Program-made: the position numbers and the translations under genes
Part shown: in pieces, positions 1 through 9,019 of the stretch
How positions within the stretch are numbered: position 1 is the stretch's first letter
Layout: each line of letters opens with the position of its first letter
The notes under the pieces: model-generated
Database searches by the model: none
What the model was told of the DNA's origin: nothing
What the model saw: only the letters and a program-made list of their open reading frames with translations
NCBI RefSeq assembly: GCF_028598805.1
Contig: NZ_JAQRFI010000010.1
Span: forward strand, 39,377 to 103,376
DNA: 64,000 nucleotides
From: Xenorhabdus yunnanensis
GTDB lineage: Bacteria > Pseudomonadota > Gammaproteobacteria > Enterobacterales > Enterobacteriaceae
Direction of reading: 5' to 3'

Positions 1-1
1 T

Positions 2-2179
2 TGCCGTCAAGATTATCTGAACTATCTTCGTGTTAGAGAATGGCAGGATATTTACACTCAGCTCAGGCAAGTTGTAAAAGAAATTGGTTTACCGATCAAC
101 AGTCAGGAAGCTGATTATCGCAATATCCATATTGCTTTGCTGACAGGGTTATTATCCCATGTTGGTCAGAAAGATACGGATAAACAGGAATATACTGGTG
201 CACGCAATACCCGTTTTTCTATTTTTCCTGGCTCTGGATTATTTAAAAAGCCACCTAAATGGGGGATGGTTGCTGAACTAGTGGAAACTAGCCGCCTGTG
301 GGGACGTATTGCAGCACGGATCGAACCAGAATGGGTAGAACCACTGGCTGATCATTTAATCAAAAAGCACTATAGTGAACCGCACTGGCAGAAGTCTCAG
401 GGAGCGGTGATGGCAACAGAAAAAGTTACTTTGTATGGACTGCCAATTGTGACAGGACGACTGGTCAATTATAGCCTAATAGACCCTATGCTGTGCCGCG
501 AATTGTTTATCCGTCATGCTTTAGTAGAAGGTGATTGGCAAACTCGCCATTCATTTTTCCGCGCTAATTTGAAATTGCGTGAAGAAGTAGAAGAACTGGA
601 ACATAAATCTCGTCGACGAGATATTCTGGTGGATGATGAAATTTTGTTCAGTTTCTATGATCAGCGAATTGGCAAAGATGTTGTTTCATCGCGTCACTTT
701 GATCGCTGGTGGAAGATTGCCAGTCAAAATCAACCAGAATTACTCAACTTTGAAAAGAGTATGTTGATCAAGGGAGATGCAAACAAAGTCAGCGCATTGG
801 ATTACCCGAATTATTGGTATCAAGATAACTTGAAATTCCGCTTGAGTTACCAATTTGAACCGGGAACTGATGCTGATGGGGTTACCGTGCATATTCCTTT
901 ACCGATATTGAATCAGGTCAAGGATGAAGGATTTGATTGGCAGATTCCGGGCATTCGCCATGAATTGGTTGTTGCATTGATTAAATCACTACCAAAACCA
1001 GTACGCCGTAATTTTGTCCCGGCCCCTAACTATACGCAGGCATTTCTGGAGCGGGTTACACAACCTCAGGCTCCTTTACTGGATAGCCTTGAGAAAGAAT
1101 TACGTCGCATGACGGGAGTGACGGTGTCACGTGATGACTGGCAGTTGGAACAAGTACCTGATCATCTAAAGATCACATTCCGCATTCTTGGAGAGAAAAG
1201 AACAGGTGAAAAAAATAAACCGTTAGCAGAAGGGAAAGATCTGTCAGCACTGAAAATGAAATTGAAAGGAAAAGTTCAGGAAACGCTTTCGGCGGTTGCA
1301 GACGATGGTATAGAGCAAAGTGGATTACATATCTGGTGTTTTGGTGAATTGCCTGATTGCTATGAGCAGAAGCGCGGGGGCTATTCCGTTAAGGCATTTC
1401 CGGCATTGGTTGATGAAAAGGACAGCATCGGAATTAAATTGTTCGAAACCGAATCCGAACAGCAGTATGCAATGTGGGAAGGAACGCGCCGCTTGCTATT
1501 ACTGAATATTCCATCTCCGATTAAATATCTGCATGAAAAATTACCGAACAAATCCAAACTGGGGCTGTATTTCAATCCATATGGAAAAGTGTTGGATTTG
1601 ATTGATGATTGTATTTCCTGTGGTGTTGATAGGTTGATTGCAGAAAATGGCGGCCCGGTATGGAGTGAACAGGAATTTTCCAGTTTGCAGGATAAAGTTC
1701 GCGCTGATTTGAATGATGCAGTGGTTGATATTGCCAAACAAGTAGAGCAGATTCTGACTGCGGTCTTTAATATCAATAAGCGTCTGAAAGGGCGGGTCGA
1801 TCTTTCTCTTGCATTGGCATTATCGGATATCAAAGAACAAATTTCTGGTTTGGTCTTTAATGGATTCGTGACTTCCCACGGCTGGAAACGCTTGGCTGGT
1901 GTTCTGCGCTATTTGAATGGAATCGAACGTCGATTGGAAAAATTGGCGATAGATCCTAACAAGGATAGGACACATATGAGCCGGATTGAGAATATCCAGC
2001 GTCAATGGCAACAATGGTTGGCAAAGCTCTCAATCCAACAGAAAAAATTGCCGGAAGTAAAAGAAGTTCGTTGGATGATTGAAGAGCTTCGGATTAGTTT
2101 GTTTGCTCAACAACTGGGTACTGCATATCCAATATCAGACAAGCGTATTTTGCAGGTAATGGAAAATATCGTGCCGTGA
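2..2179 (+). CDS. hrpA: ATP-dependent RNA helicase HrpA, C-terminal part (5' end outside window)
   Basis: The frame is open from the first bases of the window, so this is the last ~725 residues of a protein whose start lies upstream; full HrpA is about 1300 residues. HrpA is a DEAH-box helicase that acts on mRNA and rescues stalled ribosomes. The helicase motor itself is not in the window; what is seen is the long C-terminal region after the helicase core, including the stretch ARNTRFSIFPGSGLFKKPP and the later VARDIL-type region RRRDILVDDEILFSFYD, which I recognise from HrpA. A TTG at 137 could be mistaken for a start, but HrpA-like sequence continues upstream of it. The frame ends cleanly at TGA. 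Confidence 0.9.
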   Translation, partial: CRQDYLNYLRVREWQDIYTQLRQVVKEIGLPINSQEADYRNIHIALLTGLLSHVGQKDTDKQEYTGARNTRFSIFPGSGLFKKPPKWGMVAELVETSRLWGRIAARIEPEWVEPLADHLIKKHYSEPHWQKSQGAVMATEKVTLYGLPIVTGRLVNYSLIDPMLCRELFIRHALVEGDWQTRHSFFRANLKLREEVEELEHKSRRRDILVDDEILFSFYDQRIGKDVVSSRHFDRWWKIASQNQPELLNFEKSMLIKGDANKVSALDYPNYWYQDNLKFRLSYQFEPGTDADGVTVHIPLPILNQVKDEGFDWQIPGIRHELVVALIKSLPKPVRRNFVPAPNYTQAFLERVTQPQAPLLDSLEKELRRMTGVTVSRDDWQLEQVPDHLKITFRILGEKRTGEKNKPLAEGKDLSALKMKLKGKVQETLSAVADDGIEQSGLHIWCFGELPDCYEQKRGGYSVKAFPALVDEKDSIGIKLFETESEQQYAMWEGTRRLLLLNIPSPIKYLHEKLPNKSKLGLYFNPYGKVLDLIDDCISCGVDRLIAENGGPVWSEQEFSSLQDKVRADLNDAVVDIAKQVEQILTAVFNINKRLKGRVDLSLALALSDIKEQISGLVFNGFVTSHGWKRLAGVLRYLNGIERRLEKLAIDPNKDRTHMSRIENIQRQWQQWLAKLSIQQKKLPEVKEVRWMIEELRISLFAQQLGTAYPISDKRILQVMENIVP

Positions 2180-2186
2180 TATGTAT

Positions 2187-2214
2187 AGGGTTGTAGTTAC
2201 GTGGCTACAATCCT
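2187..2214 (+). terminator. Hairpin just downstream of hrpA
   Basis: Ten-base arms (AGGGTTGTAG and CTACAATCCT, one G-T pair) start 8 bases after the hrpA stop. There is no strong T tract after it, so its role as an intrinsic terminator is only likely. Confidence 0.4.
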
Positions 2215-2399
2215 AATCGTGAGTTTTACTTAAAAATTTTGTTTGAAAAAAGGTGGATAATATTTTTATTATCTCTTTTTTCGATTATCATTATATTAGT
2301 TACAACATACTTATTTATTTTTCCACACAAAAAGTTAAAACCACCAACTTTAGTCAATCAACTTTAGCTACAATACTATGGTGCACGAAAGGTACAGAT

Positions 2400-2525
2400 A
2401 TGACAGCCACACAGTATTTAAGATTGAGTATCATTTTGTGTAGGTTAACGGAAGAGATGATAAAGATCTATTTGGCGCATCATTTTGAACCGAACCCGAA
2501 TGATAACTTCAGGGTGGATAATTGA
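2400..2525 (+). CDS. Small ORF of 41 codons, unrecognised
   Basis: ATG with an upstream AAAGG (about 8 bases away) and a possible -10 (TACAAT) just before it. The predicted peptide begins MTATQYLRLSIILCRL and is not recognised. It sits immediately upstream of two hairpins that look like the end of an IS200/IS605-type element, so it may be element-associated or not translated at all. No signal peptide is obvious. I include it because start, RBS and promoter-like elements line up, not because a function is known. Confidence 0.25.
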   Translation: MTATQYLRLSIILCRLTEEMIKIYLAHHFEPNPNDNFRVDN

Positions 2526-2598
2526 CGCATCGTTCAGCCGATGCGTATCCGGTCTTTCAGTCCGTTAATCACTAACCCGCCGACTTTAGTCGGTGGTT
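2525..2598 (+). mobile_element. Two adjacent hairpins, possible IS200/IS605-type element end
   Basis: Hairpin 1 (2525-2546) has perfect 8-bp arms ACGCATCG/CGATGCGT. Hairpin 2 (2574-2598) pairs AACCCGCCGACT with AGTCGGTGGTT. Paired subterminal hairpins of this look are typical of IS200/IS605 ends, but no transposase is present. The rest of 2215-2849 is AT-rich and nothing else was recognised in it. Confidence 0.25.
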
Positions 2599-2849
2599 GT
2601 TAAGTTATTAAATGTAATTAAAATCATTATAAATAAAAATAGTTATATTTATAAACCAGTTAATCATTAATATTTTATAAGTTAAATTCAGTTGGTTATT
2701 TGAAAATTAATCTAAAAACCATTTTCTCTATTTAAATTAATTCTGTAGTTTCCAATTTAACATCTGCGTATTCTGTATATTCCTAGTTACTGTATAATGG
2801 TAAGTATCCCATATCAAAATGACATAACTAATTTTTTATTTAAAAGAAG

Positions 2850-3252
2850 ATGTTATCAGTAAAAAGAGTACTCATCGTCATTATGACAATCTTTTGTGTG
2901 GCATTCGGTTCGCTGTCTCATGCAAATTCAATGGACGTCCCGATAAGAAAGCGTGTAAACATCGTGTTGTTAATCAACTCAGATCATTTCAAGGAAAAAT
3001 TTATCATTTTGGAAATCAACCGATTAAATTAGATAGAAAAGAAATGAAACACATCCTTGAACGGCATCATCCTTGTTTCTGGGATGGCTCAATTAAAGAT
3101 ACACAAAGTTTTTTTCGAGTGAAATGACAGTAAACGAGATTGTTCACGCCATTGAGAGTATAATGCAGAAAAACAGGGCTGTTTTAATAAAAAACATCAC
3201 TAAAGTAATGTGGGATTATATAGATAAAATTAAAATTAATACAAGGCATTGA
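2850..3252 (+). pseudogene. Secreted toxin-like protein with two frameshifts
   Basis: The first frame gives a good signal peptide (MLSVKRVLIVIMTIFCVAFG, then SLSHANS). The frame then changes near 2930 and continues as KKACKHRVVNQLRSFQGKIY and ILERHHPCFWDG..TQSFF. A second change falls in a run of seven T at 3109-3115; with eight T the frame continues SSEMTVNEIVHAIESIMQKN to the stop at 3252. The H-H-P..W..G..QSFF pattern resembles the small nuclease-type C-terminal domains of polymorphic toxins, which is recall of a pattern and not a firm family call. No immunity gene was recognised next to it. Two independent shifts argue for a dead gene. Confidence 0.5.
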
Positions 3253-3338
3253 CGGTTATCTAAGAGGGTTTATAAGCGTTGGGATCTGACGCTCAATAGA
3301 AGGGGTCTTTTTTATTCCCCGTTATGCATCGTGGGACT

Positions 3339-3446
3339 ATGATAGGCAGCTCTATAAACGCCGTAATGAAGTCGAACGTCTTTCTCACATACTAAAAGGA
3401 TTCAGGAGGATTGGATTTTCATACACGTCGAAAAACTGGACTTAAT
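3339..3446 (+). pseudogene. IS5-family transposase C-terminal remnant
   Basis: The frame reads YDRQLYKRRNEVERL..ILKGFRRIGFSYTSKN before a stop. The Y-K-R-R-N-E-V-E-R-L..K..RRI pattern is the C-terminal part of IS5-type (DDE) transposases. Everything upstream of it is missing. Its first 41 bases are repeated in inverse orientation at 3811-3851. Confidence 0.5.
3343..3383 (+). repeat. 41-bp perfect inverted repeat, left copy
   Basis: This 41-base segment is exactly the reverse complement of 3811-3851. Both copies encode the same RQLYKRRNEVERL transposase segment, so the repeat comes from two opposed IS remnants. Confidence 0.85.
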
Positions 3447-3560
3447 GTTTAAGGACTTTCTAACCCCGCACTTATTTATCTCATAATTTAGTGTTAACAC
3501 GTCCTAAAAAATATTTAATATATTAATGAATTAAGCGTATTAAATATGGGAGATTTAAAA

Positions 3561-3773
3561 ATGAAAAAATTATCTTATATCATATTTATTTGTATATCAA
3601 TTTTTGCGCTAAGTAATATTAGCTTCGCTGAAAGTTTATATCAAAATAATCCATACCCAAATCCTCAATGCAACATACAGGCTCAAAACATATGTCGGCC
3701 ATACATTTTAAAATCTTGGTTATATGCCATATGTATGGATATTGAATATAAACAATGCATGAGTAAAAAATAA
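3561..3773 (+). CDS. Small secreted cysteine-containing protein, 70 aa, unknown
   Basis: The start at 3561 is chosen over the in-frame ATG at 3546 because GGGAG lies about 8 bases upstream of it and because it opens directly with a signal peptide (MKKLSYIIFICISIFALS..SFA). The mature part, about 46 residues, begins ESLYQNNPYPNPQ and holds four cysteines, so it is probably exported and disulphide-bonded. I do not recognise a family. The gene sits between two inverted IS5-type remnants with a 41-bp perfect inverted repeat on either side, which suggests it arrived with, or was trapped by, mobile DNA. The gene itself looks intact. Confidence 0.6.
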   Translation: MKKLSYIIFICISIFALSNISFAESLYQNNPYPNPQCNIQAQNICRPYILKSWLYAICMDIEYKQCMSKK

Positions 3774-3810
3774 ATAATATCAGGATCAGCGGTGCGAAAT
3801 GCGTGCAGAG

Positions 3811-3851
3811 AAGACGTTCGACTTCATTACGGCGTTTATAGAGCTGCCTAT
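3811..3851 (-). repeat. 41-bp perfect inverted repeat, right copy
   Basis: Exact reverse complement of 3343-3383. On the minus strand it reads RQLYKRRNEVERL, part of a second IS5-type transposase remnant that runs on briefly (LCTHFAPLILILFIF) before breaking down. Confidence 0.85.
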
Positions 3852-3897
3852 AATAGCCCTCCATAACAATAATATTGCTGTTATGGAGGGAGAGGGT

Positions 3898-4896
3898 TTA
3901 TTGATAGGTTAATGTGATTGTTGCTGTGGCATTTGCTTTGCCCGGTGTAATTTCCGCGCCTGTCTGGACATAACGAGCTTGCAATGGAATTGTTATATTT
4001 CCACCTGACTGGCTGGAACCAAATACAAACGGAGAGTGCATTGATACAGGGCGGTTTAGATACAATATCTGCAAACCGACTCCTATTGCTGTGACGTTGT
4101 CACTATAATCCAATGCCCAAATATTTTTGGTATTCCAACTTGCAGGTTTTCCATCCAGAGTCACTCCAACATTGACATCAGCATCACACTCTATTTTTAT
4201 ATTAAAATGTTGCATACCTGCCGTACTGTTAATACCTCGGAAATCACTTTTTTTAATGTCTCCCATATTGACTGGAACCACTTTTTGACTGAGAGAACAG
4301 CCTTTAGTCATAATATATGTATTCGACAAATAGAAAGTGTGAACAAGAGTATTGTAACCTAATTTGGCATGAGTTAGGTTCACCCGTCTGACGGTTCCTG
4401 AACCGGTTATTGGCGCAATCTTGATTAACTGCACTGTTAAATAACCCCATGATTTACCACAATATTGTGTTTTGTGTTGAAATTGCCACGGTGAGGGACA
4501 AGTGACTGGATTGGTCGCTGTTCTGGGTAGCCAATCAATACCATAGCCCGATGCCCACGTATTAATGCGGATGCCAACTCCCGGAACACCAGATTCATAA
4601 ATAGCATCATAGTTATAGTTTGCAGGTGCAAGATCAGGTGCTTCCCATGTTGTGGGCGTGGGAGTATTACAGAGAGCGATATTACCTTTTTCATCCACTT
4701 GATCCAGACGTATTTCTTTAATGGTTGTTCCGATAGGATGACTTCGAGGAACCGTAATTGTACCAAAAGAAACCTGAGTCCTGCCGGGTACAAAACCCGT
4801 AGAATATTGGCAATAATAATTCGCTAAACTGTCAAAGCTACTCATCGTGCCGATGAAAAATGTACTTGCCAATAATAATTTTAATTTGTTGGCCAT
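3898..4896 (-). CDS. Fimbrial tip adhesin-like protein
   Basis: This is the last gene of a four-gene chaperone-usher operon. From the chosen ATG (4896) the protein is 332 residues with a signal peptide (MANKLKLLLASTFFIGTMSS). An in-frame ATG at 4959 would overlap the usher gene by 10 bases, but TGGA lies about 9 bases before 4896. Size and layout fit a two-domain adhesin: an N-terminal lectin-like region with several cysteines, and a C-terminal pilin domain ending in the alternating strand ANATATITLTYQ used for donor-strand exchange. It would be secreted through the neighbouring usher and sit at the fimbrial tip. Receptor specificity cannot be read from the sequence. Confidence 0.75.
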   Translation of the reverse strand: MANKLKLLLASTFFIGTMSSFDSLANYYCQYSTGFVPGRTQVSFGTITVPRSHPIGTTIKEIRLDQVDEKGNIALCNTPTPTTWEAPDLAPANYNYDAIYESGVPGVGIRINTWASGYGIDWLPRTATNPVTCPSPWQFQHKTQYCGKSWGYLTVQLIKIAPITGSGTVRRVNLTHAKLGYNTLVHTFYLSNTYIMTKGCSLSQKVVPVNMGDIKKSDFRGINSTAGMQHFNIKIECDADVNVGVTLDGKPASWNTKNIWALDYSDNVTAIGVGLQILYLNRPVSMHSPFVFGSSQSGGNITIPLQARYVQTGAEITPGKANATATITLTYQ

Positions 4897-4949
4897 AGAA
4901 TAATTTCCACTATTTTTTAATTGCATATCAAATGAATGTGTCGCTCTTG

Positions 4950-7511
4950 TTATTCGCAAGAGGTGTCAACCATATACAAACCTGAAGCAGGTTCTTCATC
5001 AGATAGTTGATAATTAACACGGCACTCTTGTATTTCTTTATGTCCCCATTTCACCCATATGTTACCGGATTTGGGAATTCCACTGAGATAAACCTGCCCA
5101 TCATTGCTGACAATCGCGCTATTGGGTTCATCTATATTATTTTTCTGCTCTAACGTTGCTATTGCACCAAATGGAACCTCTTTACCATTGTGAGAAAGCG
5201 TTAACAAAACACGATGCCCGATGCGAGTCTGGAAATTGGCCAGACTTAGTGAACCGCGGGTTGGGATAATAGTTTGTGTGTTGATATCAATATCAACATT
5301 ATTGCCCATTGAATACGTATCCAGAGAAATACGGTTTTTTCGATAGCTGCTGACATAAGGCACAATGGCATAACCCTTCCAGTCAGTTTTAATGCCGGTA
5401 TGGTTTTGTACTTTAATTCCCTGAGCGCCATTAGCACGCACCAACACCAACGTATCACCAAGAGATTGAGAAAGGGTAATTCCGTAAGGATGGACAACCA
5501 ACCCGCCATTTAACCCATAGTTTAGCTGCTTGGAGTGTTTGTCATAACTGTAACCTGCGCTGATCTGACTAAATGCTCCTTTATATTCGGCATTGATACT
5601 CCCACCACTGGTTTTATTGTGACTGGAATAACTTTGCTGAATGCTATAAATCAGATTGTTATCTTCAAGAGCGCTACCATTTAAACTAAACTGATGAGAA
5701 GTATCACCATTTTTACTACTGGTCATGTTATAGCTTGCCCAGCTGTTTTTTAGCCAGTTCTCAAAAGGGATTTGAATGCTGAATGATACAATCTGCTCAT
5801 TGCGATTTGAACCGGGAAGGGCACTGTACGAATAGTTCAGATTATAATTAATGGAGTTGTAATTCGTACCATAGCCGGCACTGATATTCCTCTCATAACC
5901 TTTTTGATACCAATAATCTTGTTGAAAAGCAGATAAATAAACGCTGCCCCAATCACTCAGGTTTTGGTTGATGTGTAGTTGCAATTTACTTCGTTTATTG
6001 GCGTTGTAATGGTCATTATTGATTGTGTCTAACTCATTGGCTTCTTTGAAATCGTAAAAATTTTGAGTCGAATAACGATAACCCGTTAGAGTAACATTAG
6101 TGCCGGTTTTAGAAATATCTTTGGCATATTGGAAACGATAGGATTGCCCATAACCATTGGAGTTAGAGATAAAACTAGTTTTGGCATAAGTTGCATCAAA
6201 GGACAGGGACCCCCAATCAGAAAGATTGTAACCTGTCCCCAAAGCGATGGATTGATAGTCCTTTGCGATGGTTGTTCCACCATATGCTGTGACACGGTTG
6301 GAAATACCATAAATCACCGAACCCTGCATAAAATAAGGTTCTTTACCACGCGGGGAATTAGAGTGGTATTTTCCCAGAGTCAGTGAATGACGCAGGCCGT
6401 TTTCCCTTAACATGATGGGCACAGTAGAAAAGGTTTGCACAGAACGATGTTCTTTTCCATCGGCTTCTTTGACAATGACTTCCAGATCGCCAGTGGCAAT
6501 AGTTGGATAGAGATCGTTAATGACGAAAGGCCCGGGAGAAACATAAGTTTCATAAATAATGTAACCACTTTGTTTAATGGTAACCTGGGCATTACTTTGT
6601 GCAATTCCCCTAATTGTCGGAGCGAAACCTTTTATGCTATCAGGCAACATGCTGTCATCAGAAGCTAACTGTATTCCACGAAATTGGAAGCTATCAAAAA
6701 TAGGGGAAAGTGTATAACTATCTCCTAGTGTCAACTGGCTTTTTAATGCATGAATATCTCGTTGGAGATAAGTATTGAGGCTTTGCCATTTTTTATTCTG
6801 ACTGCTATAGGTAGAATAATTTCGTAAACGCCATGCATCCCAGTTCGCACCTGCTCTGAGGTTAAGAAAATGATTAGTTGTCGAACCAGGGTAATTATCC
6901 TGCCAAGTCATGGAACCACTATAATTATAATTAACCAACAAAGCGGTTAATCCCTGTTCCCATAAATGAGGAGGAACATAGTCTCTGGTTTGATAGTTCA
7001 ATGCAGCTTGTGGAATACTGATATCCAGCTGTTGGTGTTTAAAATCAAAAGAAGACGACGCGGATGGAATATACTGACCAAGATCAGTAAGTTCTGTTTC
7101 CTGCGGCAGAGCGCGCAATAATGGGAATGAGTCAATATTCACTCCCATTTCCTTGAGCTGCTGTATCTTGAGTTTGGGAAAAAGCTTATTGTTTACAATA
7201 ACAAAATCAATATTCCCGGTATCTATTTTTTCTCGGTTTAGATAGATATCTACCCAATAACGCCCAGGTGGTTGTTGATCATCTTGAGTAAAAACAGATA
7301 AGTCAATATCTTCAGGAAATCCTGAATGGGTTTCCAATGCGTTGATATTGAAATACTCTTCAGCATAAGCTTTATTGGTATGCACCCAAAACCATGTGGT
7401 TAACAATATACAGATAAAAAATTTTCTGTGTAAATAGCGTAAGCTTAGCTTGATAAATAACACCCAATTATCAGAAATATTTTGTTGAAGATAATGACGA
7501 TATTTATCCAT
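4950..7511 (-). CDS. Fimbrial outer membrane usher protein (FimD/PapC family)
   Basis: 853 residues, the normal size for an usher. After a signal region ending near AYAEEYFNINAL it shows the usher N-terminal domain (YFNINALE..GFPEDIDLSVF..PPGRYWVDIYLN), the barrel with middle plug (GIQLASDDSMLPDSIKGFAP, IRGIAQSNAQVTIKQSGY) and C-terminal domains (PTRGSLSLANFQTRIG; VPFGAIATLEQ). It forms the outer membrane pore that takes chaperone-subunit complexes and assembles the fimbria. It lies between the chaperone gene (98 bp upstream) and the adhesin gene. No frameshift is visible, so the assembly system looks functional. Confidence 0.93.
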   Translation of the reverse strand: MDKYRHYLQQNISDNWVLFIKLSLRYLHRKFFICILLTTWFWVHTNKAYAEEYFNINALETHSGFPEDIDLSVFTQDDQQPPGRYWVDIYLNREKIDTGNIDFVIVNNKLFPKLKIQQLKEMGVNIDSFPLLRALPQETELTDLGQYIPSASSSFDFKHQQLDISIPQAALNYQTRDYVPPHLWEQGLTALLVNYNYSGSMTWQDNYPGSTTNHFLNLRAGANWDAWRLRNYSTYSSQNKKWQSLNTYLQRDIHALKSQLTLGDSYTLSPIFDSFQFRGIQLASDDSMLPDSIKGFAPTIRGIAQSNAQVTIKQSGYIIYETYVSPGPFVINDLYPTIATGDLEVIVKEADGKEHRSVQTFSTVPIMLRENGLRHSLTLGKYHSNSPRGKEPYFMQGSVIYGISNRVTAYGGTTIAKDYQSIALGTGYNLSDWGSLSFDATYAKTSFISNSNGYGQSYRFQYAKDISKTGTNVTLTGYRYSTQNFYDFKEANELDTINNDHYNANKRSKLQLHINQNLSDWGSVYLSAFQQDYWYQKGYERNISAGYGTNYNSINYNLNYSYSALPGSNRNEQIVSFSIQIPFENWLKNSWASYNMTSSKNGDTSHQFSLNGSALEDNNLIYSIQQSYSSHNKTSGGSINAEYKGAFSQISAGYSYDKHSKQLNYGLNGGLVVHPYGITLSQSLGDTLVLVRANGAQGIKVQNHTGIKTDWKGYAIVPYVSSYRKNRISLDTYSMGNNVDIDINTQTIIPTRGSLSLANFQTRIGHRVLLTLSHNGKEVPFGAIATLEQKNNIDEPNSAIVSNDGQVYLSGIPKSGNIWVKWGHKEIQECRVNYQLSDEEPASGLYMVDTSCE

Positions 7512-7609
7512 GATGGTTTTCTAAGATAGTTTTCTAATTTTGATATACCCGCAATATTTCAATCTGTATCTTAAAAATTATTAGGTATATAGATTTTATA
7601 ATTTTTTGA

Positions 7610-8335
7610 TCAGAGCGTGCGTTTTTCTTCTGGCGTTACACCGCCGAAATCATTAATCGTTTTCCAGGTCACTTGATTGATGTTTTTAATAGGGACATCC
7701 CAAATTGCTTGTTCAAAAGGCGGAATCATTCCAGCGGATTGGATTTCATAATTTTTTGCACCATTGCCGGCAGATAGCTCAGAAAAAGAGACATAGTAGG
7801 GTGTTGGGTTTTCGGCGATCAGTTTATGTCCATCAGTTTTGAACTTCAGTTCTTTATAAACCATGCTGGCGTTGTCCGCTAAATTGGCTGGACGATAGAA
7901 TAATTTAAACCGAGATTTCACTGTGATTTGCAACTGGTTTTGTTCTGATTTGGTTGTAGCAGGAATAGATTTTATGTTAAGCCAGAACAAGGACTCTCTG
8001 TCATTTGGTAAATCATTTCCAGATTTAACAATGCGTAAAATGTTCTCATTTCCAGCGGTTAATTTAAAAAGCGGGGGAGTGATAATAAAAGGCACTTTAG
8101 TTTCAGTTTCATCATGTTTGCCTTGAACCCACGATTGAATGAGATAAGAAATATCAGTTTCTGGGTTGTTAATAGAGATGGATGCTTCTTTTTGATCACT
8201 AATATAAACAACGCGTGTACCACCAATGACAACACCCGCAAGAGCAATATTGGTACTGAAAATGCAGATAAAAATAAGAATTAAAATTCGAAAGTATTTC
8301 AAAATGGTTGCTCCAAACAATAAAATTTTTTCCAA
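7610..8335 (-). CDS. Periplasmic fimbrial chaperone (PapD/FimC family)
   Basis: 241 residues with a long N-terminal signal segment ending about LAGVVIGGTRVVYISDQKEAS. The first Ig-like domain has the G-x-T-R-V-x-Y start and the conserved SLFWLNIKSIP stretch of these chaperones; the second contains ENPTPYYVSFSEL. Chaperones of this type bind subunits in the periplasm, complete their fold by donor-strand complementation and deliver them to the usher. The interval between the conserved strands is short, so the FGS (short-loop) class is more likely than FGL. It sits between pilin and usher in the same operon. Confidence 0.92.
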   Translation of the reverse strand: MEKILLFGATILKYFRILILIFICIFSTNIALAGVVIGGTRVVYISDQKEASISINNPETDISYLIQSWVQGKHDETETKVPFIITPPLFKLTAGNENILRIVKSGNDLPNDRESLFWLNIKSIPATTKSEQNQLQITVKSRFKLFYRPANLADNASMVYKELKFKTDGHKLIAENPTPYYVSFSELSAGNGAKNYEIQSAGMIPPFEQAIWDVPIKNINQVTWKTINDFGGVTPEEKRTL

Positions 8336-8488
8336 TGCACTTTGTTTTTATATTTATTAACAAACAGGCATATTTAGATTGTCTATATATTGTTTTGGCT
8401 TCCTTGCCGTGAATTCCATTGGTTATAATAACTTAGTTAATAGTACTTAAACTAAATAGTGCCTTAACTATATAGATAACTAGGTAAC

Positions 8489-9019
8489 TTAGTTATAGGT
8501 GATAGTGAAGTTAGCTACTGCATCACCCGAACCAGGAGTCACTTTATCAGCTGTCGCTATATACTTGGCAACAAAATTCATCTCATCAACTTTTTGGCCG
8601 CTCAATCTCTGAGGACGAGAATTTTCAGCCATATTAATTCTTGTGTTACCATCATTTTCATAAAGAGCAATAGCGACACCCTGCGCAACACTCTCACCAT
8701 TACTATTGTTTAATGCCAAAAGATAACTACTGGCTCTATCCGTTTGACCATCAAACTTGACCTGTGCATGTTTAACATTTGCTGGGCAGTCGGACAATTT
8801 TATACTAAAACGGGTAGGGGCGGAGGTACTATAAGTCCCATTGAATGCATTTGAGCTGATAGTCCCCATATTTACGGTTTGATTAGCTGAGCTTGAATCA
8901 ATCTTACACGCAATATCGGTAATCTTTCCCGTAAACTTGATTTGTCCATCGGCAGCGTGTGCTGTGGACATAAATACAGATGATACAAATAAAGATGAAA
9001 TAAGTAATTTTGTTTTCAT
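8489..9019 (-). CDS. Major fimbrial subunit (type 1-like pilin)
   Basis: 176 residues with a clear signal peptide cut after STAHA. The mature protein begins ADGQIKFTGKITDIACKID, contains the usual single cysteine pair (C38 and C78) and ends in ITYN with the penultimate tyrosine typical of chaperone-usher pilins. As first gene of the operon it is the likely shaft subunit. Transcription probably starts in the ~900-bp AT-rich region upstream. Only one major-type subunit is present, so together with the tip adhesin this is a minimal operon. Confidence 0.93.
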   Translation of the reverse strand: MKTKLLISSLFVSSVFMSTAHAADGQIKFTGKITDIACKIDSSSANQTVNMGTISSNAFNGTYSTSAPTRFSIKLSDCPANVKHAQVKFDGQTDRASSYLLALNNSNGESVAQGVAIALYENDGNTRINMAENSRPQRLSGQKVDEMNFVAKYIATADKVTPGSGDAVANFTITYN

